Below, piece by piece: positions 46,253 to 55,192 of a stretch of DNA of 64,000 bases. Position numbers and translations under genes: made by a program. Position 1 is the first letter of the stretch, and every line of letters begins with the position of its first letter. The DNA is from Stygiobacter sp. (lineage in GTDB: Bacteria; Pseudomonadota; Alphaproteobacteria; Rhodospirillales; Magnetospirillaceae): NCBI GenBank assembly GCA_006218045.1, contig VBWB01000022.1, forward strand, positions 57,257 to 121,256, written 5' to 3'. The notes under the pieces were generated by a model. The model saw only the letters and a list, made by a program, of their open reading frames with translations, had not been told where the DNA came from and searched no databases.

Positions 46253-47401
46253 ATGTTCCCCACCCGGATTCTGATCGGCGGTTTTGCCGCCTGCGCCGTG
46301 TCGCTAGGCCTGGGGCGCTTTGCCTATACCCCCATCCTGCCGTTGATGGGCATCGACACCGAAAGCGCCGGCTGGTTGGCGGCCAGCAACAATCTGGGCT
46401 ATCTGATCGGGGCGGTCTGGGCCAGTTGGGCTTCCAGCGAACGTGAACGCCACCGACTGTTGAATTTCGGCCTCGCCTTGGTGGCGCTGTCGCTGGCGGC
46501 CATGGCCCTGACCCATGATGAAATGGCCTGGAATCTGATCCGGCTGGTCGCGGGGGTGGGCTCCGCCCTGGTTTTCGTTCTCGGTTCGGCCCTGGTGGTG
46601 CCGCGTCTGGCCGAATTGGGCCGGGCCAAGCTGTCGGGCCTGCATTTCGGCGGCGTCGGCCTGGGTATTTTCGCCTCCGGCTCGGCCATCGCCTGGATCG
46701 GTGTCCTGGGCGGCGATGCCAGCGCCTGGTGGGCGGCGGGGGGCATCTGCGCCTTATTGTCGGCCACCTCGTTCTTTTGCCTGCGTCATCTCAGCCAGCC
46801 GCGCGGCCCCGGCACCACCGCCCCGGCCCCGCCGGTGCCGTTCCCGTTGCCCGTGCTGGCGGCGGCCTATTTCTGCGCCGGTTTCGGCTATATCATCACC
46901 GGCACCTTCCTGGTGGTGGTGGTCAGATCTACCCCCGGTCTGGAGGATTGGGCCAATCTGGCCTGGGTGGTGGTCGGGCTGGCGGCCATGCCGTCGGCGG
47001 CGGCCTGGGGCTGGGTGGCCGAGCACAAGGGCTATGCCCCCGCCTTGGGCGCCGCCCATATCCTGATGGCGGCGGGTACCGCCTTGCTGGCCCTGTTCGG
47101 CCATCCGGCGGCGGTGTTCCTGGCGGCTTTGCTTTATGGCGGCACCTTCCTGGGCATCGCCGGCATGGCGGTGGCCTTCGGTCGCGCCATCACCCCGGCC
47201 CATCCGGCGCGGACCATGGGGATATTGACCGCCTTGTTCAGCGTCGGGCAGATCATCGGCCCAGTGGTGGCAGCCAAGCTGGCCGAAAGCGGCGGCTGGA
47301 TGCCGGCCCTGCTGGCGGCGGCGGCGGTGACCCTGGTCGGAGCGCCGCTGTTGACCTGGGGGGAGCTCAGGCGGCGCCGGTCTTCTTCTTGCCGATCCTA
47401 G
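46253..47401 (+). CDS. MFS transporter, YbfB/YjiJ family
   Basis: This inner-membrane transporter of 382 residues has 12 predicted helices. The opening GLGRFAYTPILPLM near residue 22 and ASNNLGYLIGA near 45 are typical of the YbfB/YjiJ family, whose substrates are not established. The ATG at 46253 follows GGAGG at good spacing. It is controlled, by position, by the divergent LysR protein. Its last 35 bases overlap the end of plsY on the other strand, and its arginine- and serine-rich C-terminus is encoded in that overlap. Confidence 0.85.
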   Translation: MFPTRILIGGFAACAVSLGLGRFAYTPILPLMGIDTESAGWLAASNNLGYLIGAVWASWASSERERHRLLNFGLALVALSLAAMALTHDEMAWNLIRLVAGVGSALVFVLGSALVVPRLAELGRAKLSGLHFGGVGLGIFASGSAIAWIGVLGGDASAWWAAGGICALLSATSFFCLRHLSQPRGPGTTAPAPPVPFPLPVLAAAYFCAGFGYIITGTFLVVVVRSTPGLEDWANLAWVVVGLAAMPSAAAWGWVAEHKGYAPALGAAHILMAAGTALLALFGHPAAVFLAALLYGGTFLGIAGMAVAFGRAITPAHPARTMGILTALFSVGQIIGPVVAAKLAESGGWMPALLAAAAVTLVGAPLLTWGELRRRRSSSCRS

Positions 47402-48014
47402 GTTCTTCGCCCTTCAACAGTCTTTTGATATTGGCATGGTGGCGGATGAAGCCCAACACGGCCAAGCCCGCCGCCATCACCGCCGTTTCCGGCCCGGCGA
47501 AGTACCAGGCGTAAAGCGGCGACGCCGCCAGCGCGGCCAGGGCCGACAGCGACGAGATACGGAACAGGCCCGCCACCACCAGCCAGGTGACGCAGCAGGC
47601 CACGCCCGCCGGCCACGAACAGGCCATCAGCGTGCCCAAGGTGGTGGCCACCCCCTTGCCGCCCTTGAACCCCAGCCAGACCGGGAAGTTATGACCCAAA
47701 ACGGCGGCGAAACCGGCCACCAGCATGGCCCCCGGCTCCAGCAGCAGCAAGGCGGCGATGGCGGCGATGGCGCCCTTGCCGCCGTCCAGCAGCAAGGTCG
47801 CCAAGGCCAACCCCTTGCGCCCGGTGCGCAAGACGTTGGTGGCGCCGATATTGCCGGAGCCGATGGCGCGGATGTCGCCCAGGCCGGCGGCGCGGGTCAG
47901 CACCAGACCGAAGGGGATCGAGCCCAGGCCATAGCCGCAAATGGCGGCAATGATCAGCTCAAAATTGCCGCCGATGGCGGCGGGCAGCTCAAACACGATG
48001 CACCGTGCGTCCAT
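47367..48014 (-). CDS. plsY: Acyl-phosphate glycerol-3-phosphate acyltransferase PlsY
   Basis: PlsY transfers an acyl group from acyl phosphate to glycerol-3-phosphate, the first membrane step of phospholipid synthesis. The 215-residue membrane protein has the three active-site motifs: GSIPFG, SGNIGATNVLR with GGKGA, and GHNFPVWLGFKGGKGVAT. The ATG at 48014 overlaps pyrC' by 26 bases; a GTG at 47996 is a shorter alternative that starts closer to the first helix. It is last in a pyrB-pyrC'-plsY unit. Its 3' end overlaps the convergent MFS gene. Confidence 0.94.
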   Translation of the reverse strand: MDARCIVFELPAAIGGNFELIIAAICGYGLGSIPFGLVLTRAAGLGDIRAIGSGNIGATNVLRTGRKGLALATLLLDGGKGAIAAIAALLLLEPGAMLVAGFAAVLGHNFPVWLGFKGGKGVATTLGTLMACSWPAGVACCVTWLVVAGLFRISSLSALAALAASPLYAWYFAGPETAVMAAGLAVLGFIRHHANIKRLLKGEEPRIGKKKTGAA

Positions 48015-49293
48015 CCACCACGGTGCGCAGGACCACGCCCTGCATGGGCCGACCGTCGAAGGGCGAGTTCTTGGACTTGCTCTTGAACTTGACCGGGTCC
48101 ACCTGCCAGCCGCGGTCAGGGTCGAACAGCACCAGATCAGCGGCGGCCCCCACCTTCAGCCGCCCGGCGGGCAGACCCAGGATATCGGCGGGACCGCAGG
48201 TCAACAGCCCGAGCGCCGGCAGCAGCCCCAGCGCCCCGGTCTGCACCAGGCCGATGGTGGCGGCCAGCAGGGTCTCCAACCCGATACCGCCGAACTCGGC
48301 GGCGGCGAAGGTCTGACGCTTGGCGTCCTCGTCCTGCGGCGCATGATCCGAGGCGATGGCGTCGATGGTGCCGTCGGCCAAGCCGGCGATCACCGCCTGA
48401 CGGTCGTCTTCGGACCGCAGGGGCGGCGACAGCTTGGCGAAGGTGCGGTAATTGTGCACCTCGAGTTCGTTCAAGGCGAAATAAGGCGGCGCCGTGTCGC
48501 AGGTGACCGGCAGGCCCTTGGCCTTGGCCCGACGGATGACGTCGATGCCCTCGGCGGTGGAGACGTGGGCGGCGTGATAGCGCCCGCCGGTCATGGCCAC
48601 CAGCCGCATGTCGCGTTCCAGCATGATGATCTCGGCTTCCACCGGAATGCCCGACAGGCCCATGCGGGTGGCCCGCTCGCCGGCATTCATCACCCCCGAC
48701 CCGGCCAGGGACGGGTCTTCCGGGTGCTGGACGATCAGGGCGTCGAAGGTGGCGGCATAAGACAGCGCCCGGCGCATGGTCTGGGCATCGGCGATGGCCT
48801 TGATGCCGTCGGTGAAGGCCAAGGCCCCGGCTTCCTTGAGGAAGCCCATTTCCGACAGTTCCTTGCCTTCCAGCTTCTTGGTGGCGGCGGCATAGGGGTA
48901 GATCTTGGCCAATTCGTTCTTGCGGGCGCGCCGCGCCACGAACTCCACCGTGGCCACCTCGTCCATGATCGGATCGGTGTTGGGCAGGCAGACCATGGAG
49001 GTGACGCCGCCGGCCACCGCCGCCTCGGCCGCCGATTTCAGGGTTTCCTTGTGCTCCTCGCCCGGTTCGCGCACCTGGACGCGCATGTCCACCAGACCGG
49101 GGGCCAGGCAAAGGCCCTGGCAATCCACCACCTCGATCCCCGTCGGCACCCCACCCCGGAACAGGCCGGGGCCGACATCGGCGATGATCTCGCCATTGGT
49201 CAGCACCGCGCCCTTGGCATCCAGGCCGGTGGCGGGGTCGAGCAGGCGGGCATTCACATAGGCAACCAGACCCGAGGTCGCAGGCTTGGACAT
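47989..49293 (-). CDS. pyrC: Dihydroorotase-like protein with altered metal site (PyrC'/PyrX-like)
   Basis: This 434-residue amidohydrolase homologue follows pyrB and is usually annotated as dihydroorotase. The family's metal-binding HxH is replaced: the segment reads LVDMRVQVREPG near residue 60, with Arg and Gln where the histidines belong. The later PHH segment reads APPYFAL, and TDHAPH reads SDHAPQ. Histidines in VQHPED and YHAAHVST remain. Such changes match the non-catalytic PyrC' that forms a complex with aspartate carbamoyltransferase in pseudomonads. A catalytic dihydroorotase should then lie elsewhere. The start overlaps the pyrB stop by one base. Confidence 0.88.
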   Translation of the reverse strand: MSKPATSGLVAYVNARLLDPATGLDAKGAVLTNGEIIADVGPGLFRGGVPTGIEVVDCQGLCLAPGLVDMRVQVREPGEEHKETLKSAAEAAVAGGVTSMVCLPNTDPIMDEVATVEFVARRARKNELAKIYPYAAATKKLEGKELSEMGFLKEAGALAFTDGIKAIADAQTMRRALSYAATFDALIVQHPEDPSLAGSGVMNAGERATRMGLSGIPVEAEIIMLERDMRLVAMTGGRYHAAHVSTAEGIDVIRRAKAKGLPVTCDTAPPYFALNELEVHNYRTFAKLSPPLRSEDDRQAVIAGLADGTIDAIASDHAPQDEDAKRQTFAAAEFGGIGLETLLAATIGLVQTGALGLLPALGLLTCGPADILGLPAGRLKVGAAADLVLFDPDRGWQVDPVKFKSKSKNSPFDGRPMQGVVLRTVVDGRTVHRV

Positions 49294-50243
49294 TATTTCA
49301 CTCCCGCATCGGGAAGGTTGCGGGTCAACAGGTCCAGGCAGGCCATGCGCACCGCCACGCCCATTTCCACCTGTTCGCGGATCAACGAACGTTCGACGTC
49401 GTCGGCGACATCGGAATCGATCTCGACGCCGCGATTCATCGGGCCGGGATGCATGATCACCGCATCGGGTTTGGCCAAGGCCAACTTTTCGTAATCCAGG
49501 CCGAAGAAATGGAAATATTCCGGAATCGAGGGGATGAAGCTGCCCTTCATCCGTTCGTTCTGGATGCGCAGCATCATCACCACATCCACATCCTTGATGC
49601 CGGCGCGCATATCGTAGAACACCTCGACGCCCATGCGCTCCACCTGCGACGGCATCAGCGTGCGCGGGCCGACCAGACGTACCTCGGCCCCCATGGTGTT
49701 CAACAGATGGATGTTGGAGCGGGCCACGCGGGAATGCAGGACGTCGCCGCAGATGGCCACGCGCAGGCCGGCGATGGCGCCTTTGCGGCGGCGGATGGTC
49801 AGCGCGTCCAACAGCGCCTGGGTCGGGTGCTCGTGGGCGCCGTCACCGGCGTTGATGACCGCGCAATTGACCTTTTCCGACAACAGCTTGGCCGCGCCCG
49901 ATTCGGCGTGACGGACCACCAGGACGTCCAGATGCATGGCGTTCAGGGTCATGGCGGTGTCGATCAGGCTTTCGCCCTTGGCCACCGAGGACGCCTGGGT
50001 CTGCATGTTGATGACGTCGGCGCCCAGCCGCTTGCCGGCCAGCTCGAAGCTGGTCAGGGTCCGGGTCGAGTTCTCGAAGAACAGATTGACCAGCGTCCGC
50101 CCCCCCAACAGGTTGCGGCGTTTGTCGTGGGACCGGTTCTGGGCGGCGTAACCGTCGGCCAGATCCAGAAGAGTGGTGATCTCGTGTTGCTCCAGACCCT
50201 GGATGCCCAAGAGATGGCGATGCGGATAGCGCGGCTCAGTCAT
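49293..50243 (-). CDS. pyrB: Aspartate carbamoyltransferase catalytic subunit
   Basis: PyrB joins aspartate and carbamoyl phosphate, the committed step of pyrimidine synthesis. The 316-residue protein has the carbamoyl-phosphate loop [15 protein letters not shown] near residue 55, the [10 protein letters not shown] loop near 81 and HPTQALLDA near 137, and [13 protein letters not shown] near 277, all intact. The ATG at 50243 begins the conserved part; the upstream frame has no conserved residues. The stop is shared with the pyrC' start (TAATG), and the two products probably form one complex. Confidence 0.95.
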   Translation of the reverse strand: MTEPRYPHRHLLGIQGLEQHEITTLLDLADGYAAQNRSHDKRRNLLGGRTLVNLFFENSTRTLTSFELAGKRLGADVINMQTQASSVAKGESLIDTAMTLNAMHLDVLVVRHAESGAAKLLSEKVNCAVINAGDGAHEHPTQALLDALTIRRRKGAIAGLRVAICGDVLHSRVARSNIHLLNTMGAEVRLVGPRTLMPSQVERMGVEVFYDMRAGIKDVDVVMMLRIQNERMKGSFIPSIPEYFHFFGLDYEKLALAKPDAVIMHPGPMNRGVEIDSDVADDVERSLIREQVEMGVAVRMACLDLLTRNLPDAGVK

Positions 50244-50406
50244 GATGGCCGAACTATATGGCGGCGCGGACCCGCCCGCAAGCGGCTGTGGCATGGGGCA
50301 TAGCCGGAATCGGTGGATGACCTGATTGAAGGTTGTGCTTATCATAGCCAGGTTGGAGGGGGACCAAGCATCCCCGCCCTAAGTTGTAAACTGATATGGG
50401 CAGCGC

Positions 50407-51315
50407 ATGCAGGCTTCGCTTGAAAACATCCGGTTGGTGATCGCCGACCCCAGTCAGATGGTGCGCACCGGATTGAAAGGCGCGCTGTTCGCCATGGGGT
50501 TTCGCGCGGTTTCGGACACCGCCAGTTACGTCAAGCTGCATGACCTGATCGAACAGGATTCCGTCGACCTGCTGATCGCCTCGACCGAGTTGGAAGGTAA
50601 CGACGTCGGCTTCCTGATCAGGGAGATGCGCGATCAGCGCCTGGGCAACAACCCGTTTCCGGTAACCATCTCGCTGTTGAGCCGGCCCGAGCCCGATTAT
50701 GTCAAACGCATCATCGATGCCGGCTGCGACGATTTGCTGCTGACACCGGTATCGCCGGAGCAGCTGATCCTGCGCATCGAAAAATTGTGCCGCACGCGCA
50801 AGCCTTTCGTCGTCACCCACGATTATACCGGCCCCGACCGCCGGGCCAAGCAGCGCGCCTTCGACAGCCATTCCGCCCCCATGCTGGAAGTGCCCAATCC
50901 GCTGAAGATCAGGGCCGAGAACGGCGTCGACGGCACCCGCCTGCAACGCATGGTCTCGGAAGCGTCCAGCACCTTGAACCGCATGAAGATCGAACGCTAC
51001 GCCGTGCAGATCGACTGGCTGTCCAACCACATCCACGGCTGCATCCGCGACGGCAAGGCCGGAACGGACCTGGCGCTGATGCCGCACACCAACCGGCTGG
51101 TTCAGGTGGCCGAGGACATGATCCGCCGCATGAAGCGCAGCCCCAGCGAAGCCTTGAGCGGCCCGGTGGCCGATCTGCTGGAAATCGCCCACAAGCTGGA
51201 CGATGCCAGAACCGCCGTCGGCTATTCCGATCTGGACAAGCTCAACAGCTTGGCCAAGGGGCTGCTGCGGTCCTTGGGCTCGCCACGGGCCTTCATGGCG
51301 GTGAAGACGGCTTAG
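50407..51315 (+). CDS. Atypical receiver-domain protein lacking the phosphoacceptor Asp
   Basis: This 302-residue protein has an N-terminal receiver-like fold (about 7-125): VIADPSQMVRTGL with the first acidic site, and a position where Asp is expected that reads LLIASTELEG (Ser59/Thr60). The conserved lysine site reads LLLTPVSPE. It should therefore not be phosphorylated in the usual way. The rest (about 165-300) is predicted helical and unfamiliar, with a conserved-looking RMKIERYAVQIDWLSNHI segment. It diverges from pyrB and converges on topA; the two stop codons overlap. A scaffold or signal-adaptor role is possible. Confidence 0.8.
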   Translation: MQASLENIRLVIADPSQMVRTGLKGALFAMGFRAVSDTASYVKLHDLIEQDSVDLLIASTELEGNDVGFLIREMRDQRLGNNPFPVTISLLSRPEPDYVKRIIDAGCDDLLLTPVSPEQLILRIEKLCRTRKPFVVTHDYTGPDRRAKQRAFDSHSAPMLEVPNPLKIRAENGVDGTRLQRMVSEASSTLNRMKIERYAVQIDWLSNHIHGCIRDGKAGTDLALMPHTNRLVQVAEDMIRRMKRSPSEALSGPVADLLEIAHKLDDARTAVGYSDLDKLNSLAKGLLRSLGSPRAFMAVKTA

Positions 51316-53972
51316 ACCGCCGCCTTCTTCTTGACCGGTGCTTTCTTCGCCGCTGGCTTCTTGGCGGCGGCCTTCTTCGCCGGCGCCTTCTTTTTCGCCA
51401 CCGTCTCGCCGTCTTCCACCGCCGCCTTCTTCGGCGCCGCCGCCTTGCGGGCCGGCTTCTTCGCCGGCGCCTTGGCCGCCTTGGCGGCGATCAGCGGCAA
51501 GGCCTGTTCCAGCGTCACCGTCAGCGGATCGGTGCCCTTGGACAAGGTGGCATGGACGCCGTCACGCGACACATAGGGGCCATAGCGGCCCTCATGCACG
51601 GTCACCGGCTTGCCGTCGTGTTCGCCCAGGGTCTTGAGCGGCCCGGCGGCCTTGCCCTTGGCCTGCGACAGCAATTCCACCGCCCGGTTCATGCCCACGG
51701 TCAGCACGTCGTCATCCTTGGCCAACGACTTGTAGATGCCGTCATGCAGCAGATAGGGGCCGAAGCGCCCGACGCCGGCCTTGATCATCTTGCGGGTTTC
51801 CGGGTGCTCGCCCACGTCGCGCGGCAGGGCCAGCAGCTTGAGGCCGAGTTCCAGATCGATGGCGCCCGGTTCCAGCCCCTTGTACAACGACACCCGCTTG
51901 GGCTTCGCCCCCTCGCCCAATTGCACGTACCAGCCGTAAGGCCCCTTGCGCAGGGTGACCGGCTCGCCCGAACCGGGTTCGATCCCCAGTTCCTTGGGGC
52001 CGTCGGGCAACGGCTCGCCGCCGTTTTCGCCACCTTCTCCGGCCATGGCCAGCGGGCGGGTATAGCGGCATTCCGGGTAATTGGCGCAGCCGATGAAAGC
52101 GCCGAACTTGCCCAGTTTCAGCGACAGCCGTCCGGCATTGCAGACCGGGCACAGGCGCGGATCGTGGCCGGCACCGTCATCGGGGAAGAAATGCGCCCCC
52201 AACTCGGCATCCAGCTTCTCGATGACTTCCGACACCCGCAATTCCTTGGTGCCCTCGACGGCGCCCTGGAACTGGCGCCAGAAGTCTTCCAGGACCTTTT
52301 TCCAGTTGATCTTGCCGTCGGAAACCTCGTCCAGCTGGTTTTCCAGATCGGCGGTGAAATTGTATTCGACGTAACGACCGAAATAGCTTTCCAGGAAGGC
52401 GGTGACCAATCGGCCGCGATCCTCGGGGATGAAGCGGCGCTGGTCCAGGCGCACATAATTGCGGTCCTGCAACACCGACAGGATCGAGGCATAGGTGGAC
52501 GGACGGCCAATGCCCAGTTCTTCCATGCGCTTGACCAGCGAGGCTTCCGAGAACCGGGGCGGCGGCTGGGTGAAGTGCTGGTCGGCGCGGACGTCCTGGC
52601 GGGCCATGGCCTCGCCCTCGGTGACGTCGGGCAGCAGACGTTCGGATTCGTCGTCCTCGGTGCCGGGCGCCGGGCTGTCGTCGCGGTCCTCGCGATAAAC
52701 TTTCAAAAAGCCCTCGAACACCACCACCGAGCCGGTGGCGCGCATGACGATGTCCTTGGCGGTGCTGGTCACGTCGACGGCCACCTGATCCAGTTCGGCG
52801 GCGGCCATCTGGCTGGCCACCGTGCGCTTCCAGATCAGTTCATAAAGGCGCAGCTGGTCGCGGTCGAGATAGCGGGCGACCTGATCGGGGCGGCGGAACA
52901 GATCGGTGGGACGGATGCATTCATGCGCTTCCTGGGCGTTCTTGGCCTTGGTCTTATAAAGACGCGGCGCGCCGGGAACGTAATCACGACCGAAATCCTT
53001 GGCGATCAGGTCGCGGGTGGCGGCGATGGCCTCGGCGGCCATCTGCACGCCGTCGGTCCGCATATAAGTGATCAGACCCACGGTCTCGCCGCCGATATCG
53101 ACGCCTTCATACAGGCGCTGGGCCAGTTGCATGGTCTTCTGTGCGCCGTAATGCAGCTTGCGGCTGGCTTCCTGTTGCAGGGTCGAGGTGGTGAACGGCG
53201 CATAGGGGTTGCGCTTGGCCTTCTTGCGCTCGACGCTGGCGACGGTGAAGCTGGCCGCTTCGATGGCCGCCTTGGCGGCCAAGGCCGAGGTCTCGTTGCC
53301 CAAGGCGAACTTGTCCAGCTTGACCCCGTTCAGATGGGTCAGGCCGGCGGTGATCATGGCGCCCTTGGCGGTGAGGAAATCGGCGGCCAGGGTCCAATAT
53401 TCCTGGCTTTTGAAACTCTCGATCTCGGTTTCGCGCTCGCAGATCAGACGCAACGCCACCGATTGCACGCGTCCGGCCGAGCGCGAGCCCGGCAGCTTGC
53501 GCCACAACACCGGCGACAAGGTGAAACCGACCAGATAATCCAGCGCCCGGCGCGCCAGATAGGCGTCGACCAGATCCTGGTGCACCTCGCGCGGGTTGCG
53601 CATGGCCTCGGTGACGGCGGATTTGGTGATCTCGTTGAAGACCACCCGCTTGACTTCCTTGCCCTTCAACACCCCCTTGGCTTCCAGCACCGCCTGGACG
53701 TGCCACGAGATGGCCTCGCCCTCGCGATCCGGGTCAGTGGCCAGGAACAGTTTGTCGGCCTTCTTGACGGCGTTGGCGATTTCCTTGATCTGGCGCTCGC
53801 TCTTGGCGTCGGCCTCCCAGTCCATGGCAAAGGCCTCGTCCGGGCGGACCGAGCCGTCCTTGGCCGGCAGATCGCGGATATGGCCATACGAGGCCAGCAC
53901 CTGGAAGTCCGAGCCAAGATACTTGTTGATGGTCTTGGCTTTGGCGGGAGATTCGACGACGACGACCTTCAT
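51312..53972 (-). CDS. topA: DNA topoisomerase I
   Basis: TopA relaxes negatively supercoiled DNA. The 886-residue protein has a TOPRIM domain at the N-terminus (VVVESPAKAKTI and DPDREGEAI), the active-site Tyr303 in LITYMRTDG, a cysteine zinc-finger-like site (CPVC...CANYPEC, about 607-632), and repeated C-terminal topoisomerase modules (GPYGWYVQLGE, GRYGPYVSRDG). The last 50 or so residues form a lysine/alanine-rich tail resembling histone H1, common in alphaproteobacteria. It lies just downstream of dprA, 44 bases away on the same strand. All catalytic residues appear present. Confidence 0.97.
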   Translation of the reverse strand: MKVVVVESPAKAKTINKYLGSDFQVLASYGHIRDLPAKDGSVRPDEAFAMDWEADAKSERQIKEIANAVKKADKLFLATDPDREGEAISWHVQAVLEAKGVLKGKEVKRVVFNEITKSAVTEAMRNPREVHQDLVDAYLARRALDYLVGFTLSPVLWRKLPGSRSAGRVQSVALRLICERETEIESFKSQEYWTLAADFLTAKGAMITAGLTHLNGVKLDKFALGNETSALAAKAAIEAASFTVASVERKKAKRNPYAPFTTSTLQQEASRKLHYGAQKTMQLAQRLYEGVDIGGETVGLITYMRTDGVQMAAEAIAATRDLIAKDFGRDYVPGAPRLYKTKAKNAQEAHECIRPTDLFRRPDQVARYLDRDQLRLYELIWKRTVASQMAAAELDQVAVDVTSTAKDIVMRATGSVVVFEGFLKVYREDRDDSPAPGTEDDESERLLPDVTEGEAMARQDVRADQHFTQPPPRFSEASLVKRMEELGIGRPSTYASILSVLQDRNYVRLDQRRFIPEDRGRLVTAFLESYFGRYVEYNFTADLENQLDEVSDGKINWKKVLEDFWRQFQGAVEGTKELRVSEVIEKLDAELGAHFFPDDGAGHDPRLCPVCNAGRLSLKLGKFGAFIGCANYPECRYTRPLAMAGEGGENGGEPLPDGPKELGIEPGSGEPVTLRKGPYGWYVQLGEGAKPKRVSLYKGLEPGAIDLELGLKLLALPRDVGEHPETRKMIKAGVGRFGPYLLHDGIYKSLAKDDDVLTVGMNRAVELLSQAKGKAAGPLKTLGEHDGKPVTVHEGRYGPYVSRDGVHATLSKGTDPLTVTLEQALPLIAAKAAKAPAKKPARKAAAPKKAAVEDGETVAKKKAPAKKAAAKKPAAKKAPVKKKAAV

Positions 53973-54016
53973 CCGGACCCAATTGTGCGAGAAACAGGGA
54001 CGAGCGGCACGGTCCT

Positions 54017-55150
54017 TTAATAACCCGCCATCAGCAACGCCACCTGTTGACCAGGGTGACGCTCCAGACGACCGGCCAGCTCCAATTCAAGCAGGACCAT
54101 GGACACCACGGAAGCAGACAATTGGCATTCGCGGATCAGCAAGTCAACCGCAACCGGCATGGGACCCAGGCTTTCCAGCACCAAGGCGCGCGCGTACGCG
54201 AGGGCGCTTTCGTCCGGCGGGGCACTTATCGCCGTTTCAAACGGCCCGCGCCGGTCCTCGGCCAACGGACGGCGCAGCAGGTCCAGGACCACGGCGGTGA
54301 CGTCATCGGCCCCCTCGGTCAAGGTGGCGCCGTGGCGGATCAGGTCGTTGGGGCCTTGAGCGCGCGGGTCCATGGGGTGACCGGGGACGGCGAACACCTC
54401 GCGCCCCTGTTCGCCGGCCAGGCGCGCGGTGATCAGCGACCCCGATTTCAGACTGGCCTCGACCACCACCACCCCCAGGGCCATGCCGGAAACGATGCGG
54501 TTGCGGCGGGGAAAGTGGCTGGCCTGGGGCTGGGTGCCCGGCGGCATTTCCGAGACGGCGCAGCCCATGGCGACGATGTCGTCGTAAAGACGTTGATTTT
54601 CCGGCGGGTAAACCACGTCGACGCCACCGGCCAGCACCGCCACCGTGCCCGTCGACAGCGCGCCCTCATGGGCGGCGGTGTCGACGCCGCGGGCCAGACC
54701 GGAAACCACCACCAATTCAGCCCGCCCCAGATCGCCGGCCATGCGCCGGGTCAGGTTGCGGCCATTGACCGAGGCGTTGCGGGCGCCGACCATGGCGATC
54801 ATGGGTTTGGCCAAAAGCGACGGATTGCCCAGGGCGTAAAGAATCGGCGGCGGGTCGTCGATGGCGGCCAGCAGGCGGGGATAGCCGGGCTCGCACGCCG
54901 CCAGCACGATGCAGCCCAGTTTGCCGGCGGCCTCGAGCTCGCGTAGGGCCGCATCCTTGGGGCAGACGACGATGGGCCGGGCGCGGCCGCCGCGCTTGGC
55001 CAGATCCGGCAGCTCGGCCAAGGCGCGGGCCGCACTGCCGAAGCGTTCCAGCAGGCGGATGAAAGTGCGCGGCCCGACATTCTCGCTGCGGATCAGCCGC
55101 AGCCAGTCCAGTCTTTCCGAGGCCGAAAGGGTGCGGGTGTCGCCGAACAT
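54017..55150 (-). CDS. dprA: DNA-processing protein DprA
   Basis: DprA binds incoming single-stranded DNA and loads RecA during transformation. The 377-residue protein has a SAM-like N-terminal part (about 1-75), the Rossmann-like core with MVGARNAS, VVSGLARGVDTAAHEGAL and the RNRIVSGMA segment, and a C-terminal winged-helix domain (about 310-377). The ATG at 55150 follows GGAGAAGG at proper spacing; the frame extends nine codons further. It precedes topA, the usual alphaproteobacterial order. No other competence gene is in the window. Confidence 0.94.
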   Translation of the reverse strand: MFGDTRTLSASERLDWLRLIRSENVGPRTFIRLLERFGSAARALAELPDLAKRGGRARPIVVCPKDAALRELEAAGKLGCIVLAACEPGYPRLLAAIDDPPPILYALGNPSLLAKPMIAMVGARNASVNGRNLTRRMAGDLGRAELVVVSGLARGVDTAAHEGALSTGTVAVLAGGVDVVYPPENQRLYDDIVAMGCAVSEMPPGTQPQASHFPRRNRIVSGMALGVVVVEASLKSGSLITARLAGEQGREVFAVPGHPMDPRAQGPNDLIRHGATLTEGADDVTAVVLDLLRRPLAEDRRGPFETAISAPPDESALAYARALVLESLGPMPVAVDLLIRECQLSASVVSMVLLELELAGRLERHPGQQVALLMAGY

Positions 55151-55192
55151 GACGGCACCTTCTCCTATTGCATGCAAGCGGTCAAGCCCGCT

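Noticed and set aside
50787..54020. A 1077-codon plus-strand open frame opposite topA
   Set aside because: It lies almost wholly antisense to topA, which has all catalytic motifs; GC-rich third positions create such long antisense frames. The translation is low-complexity and has no domain.
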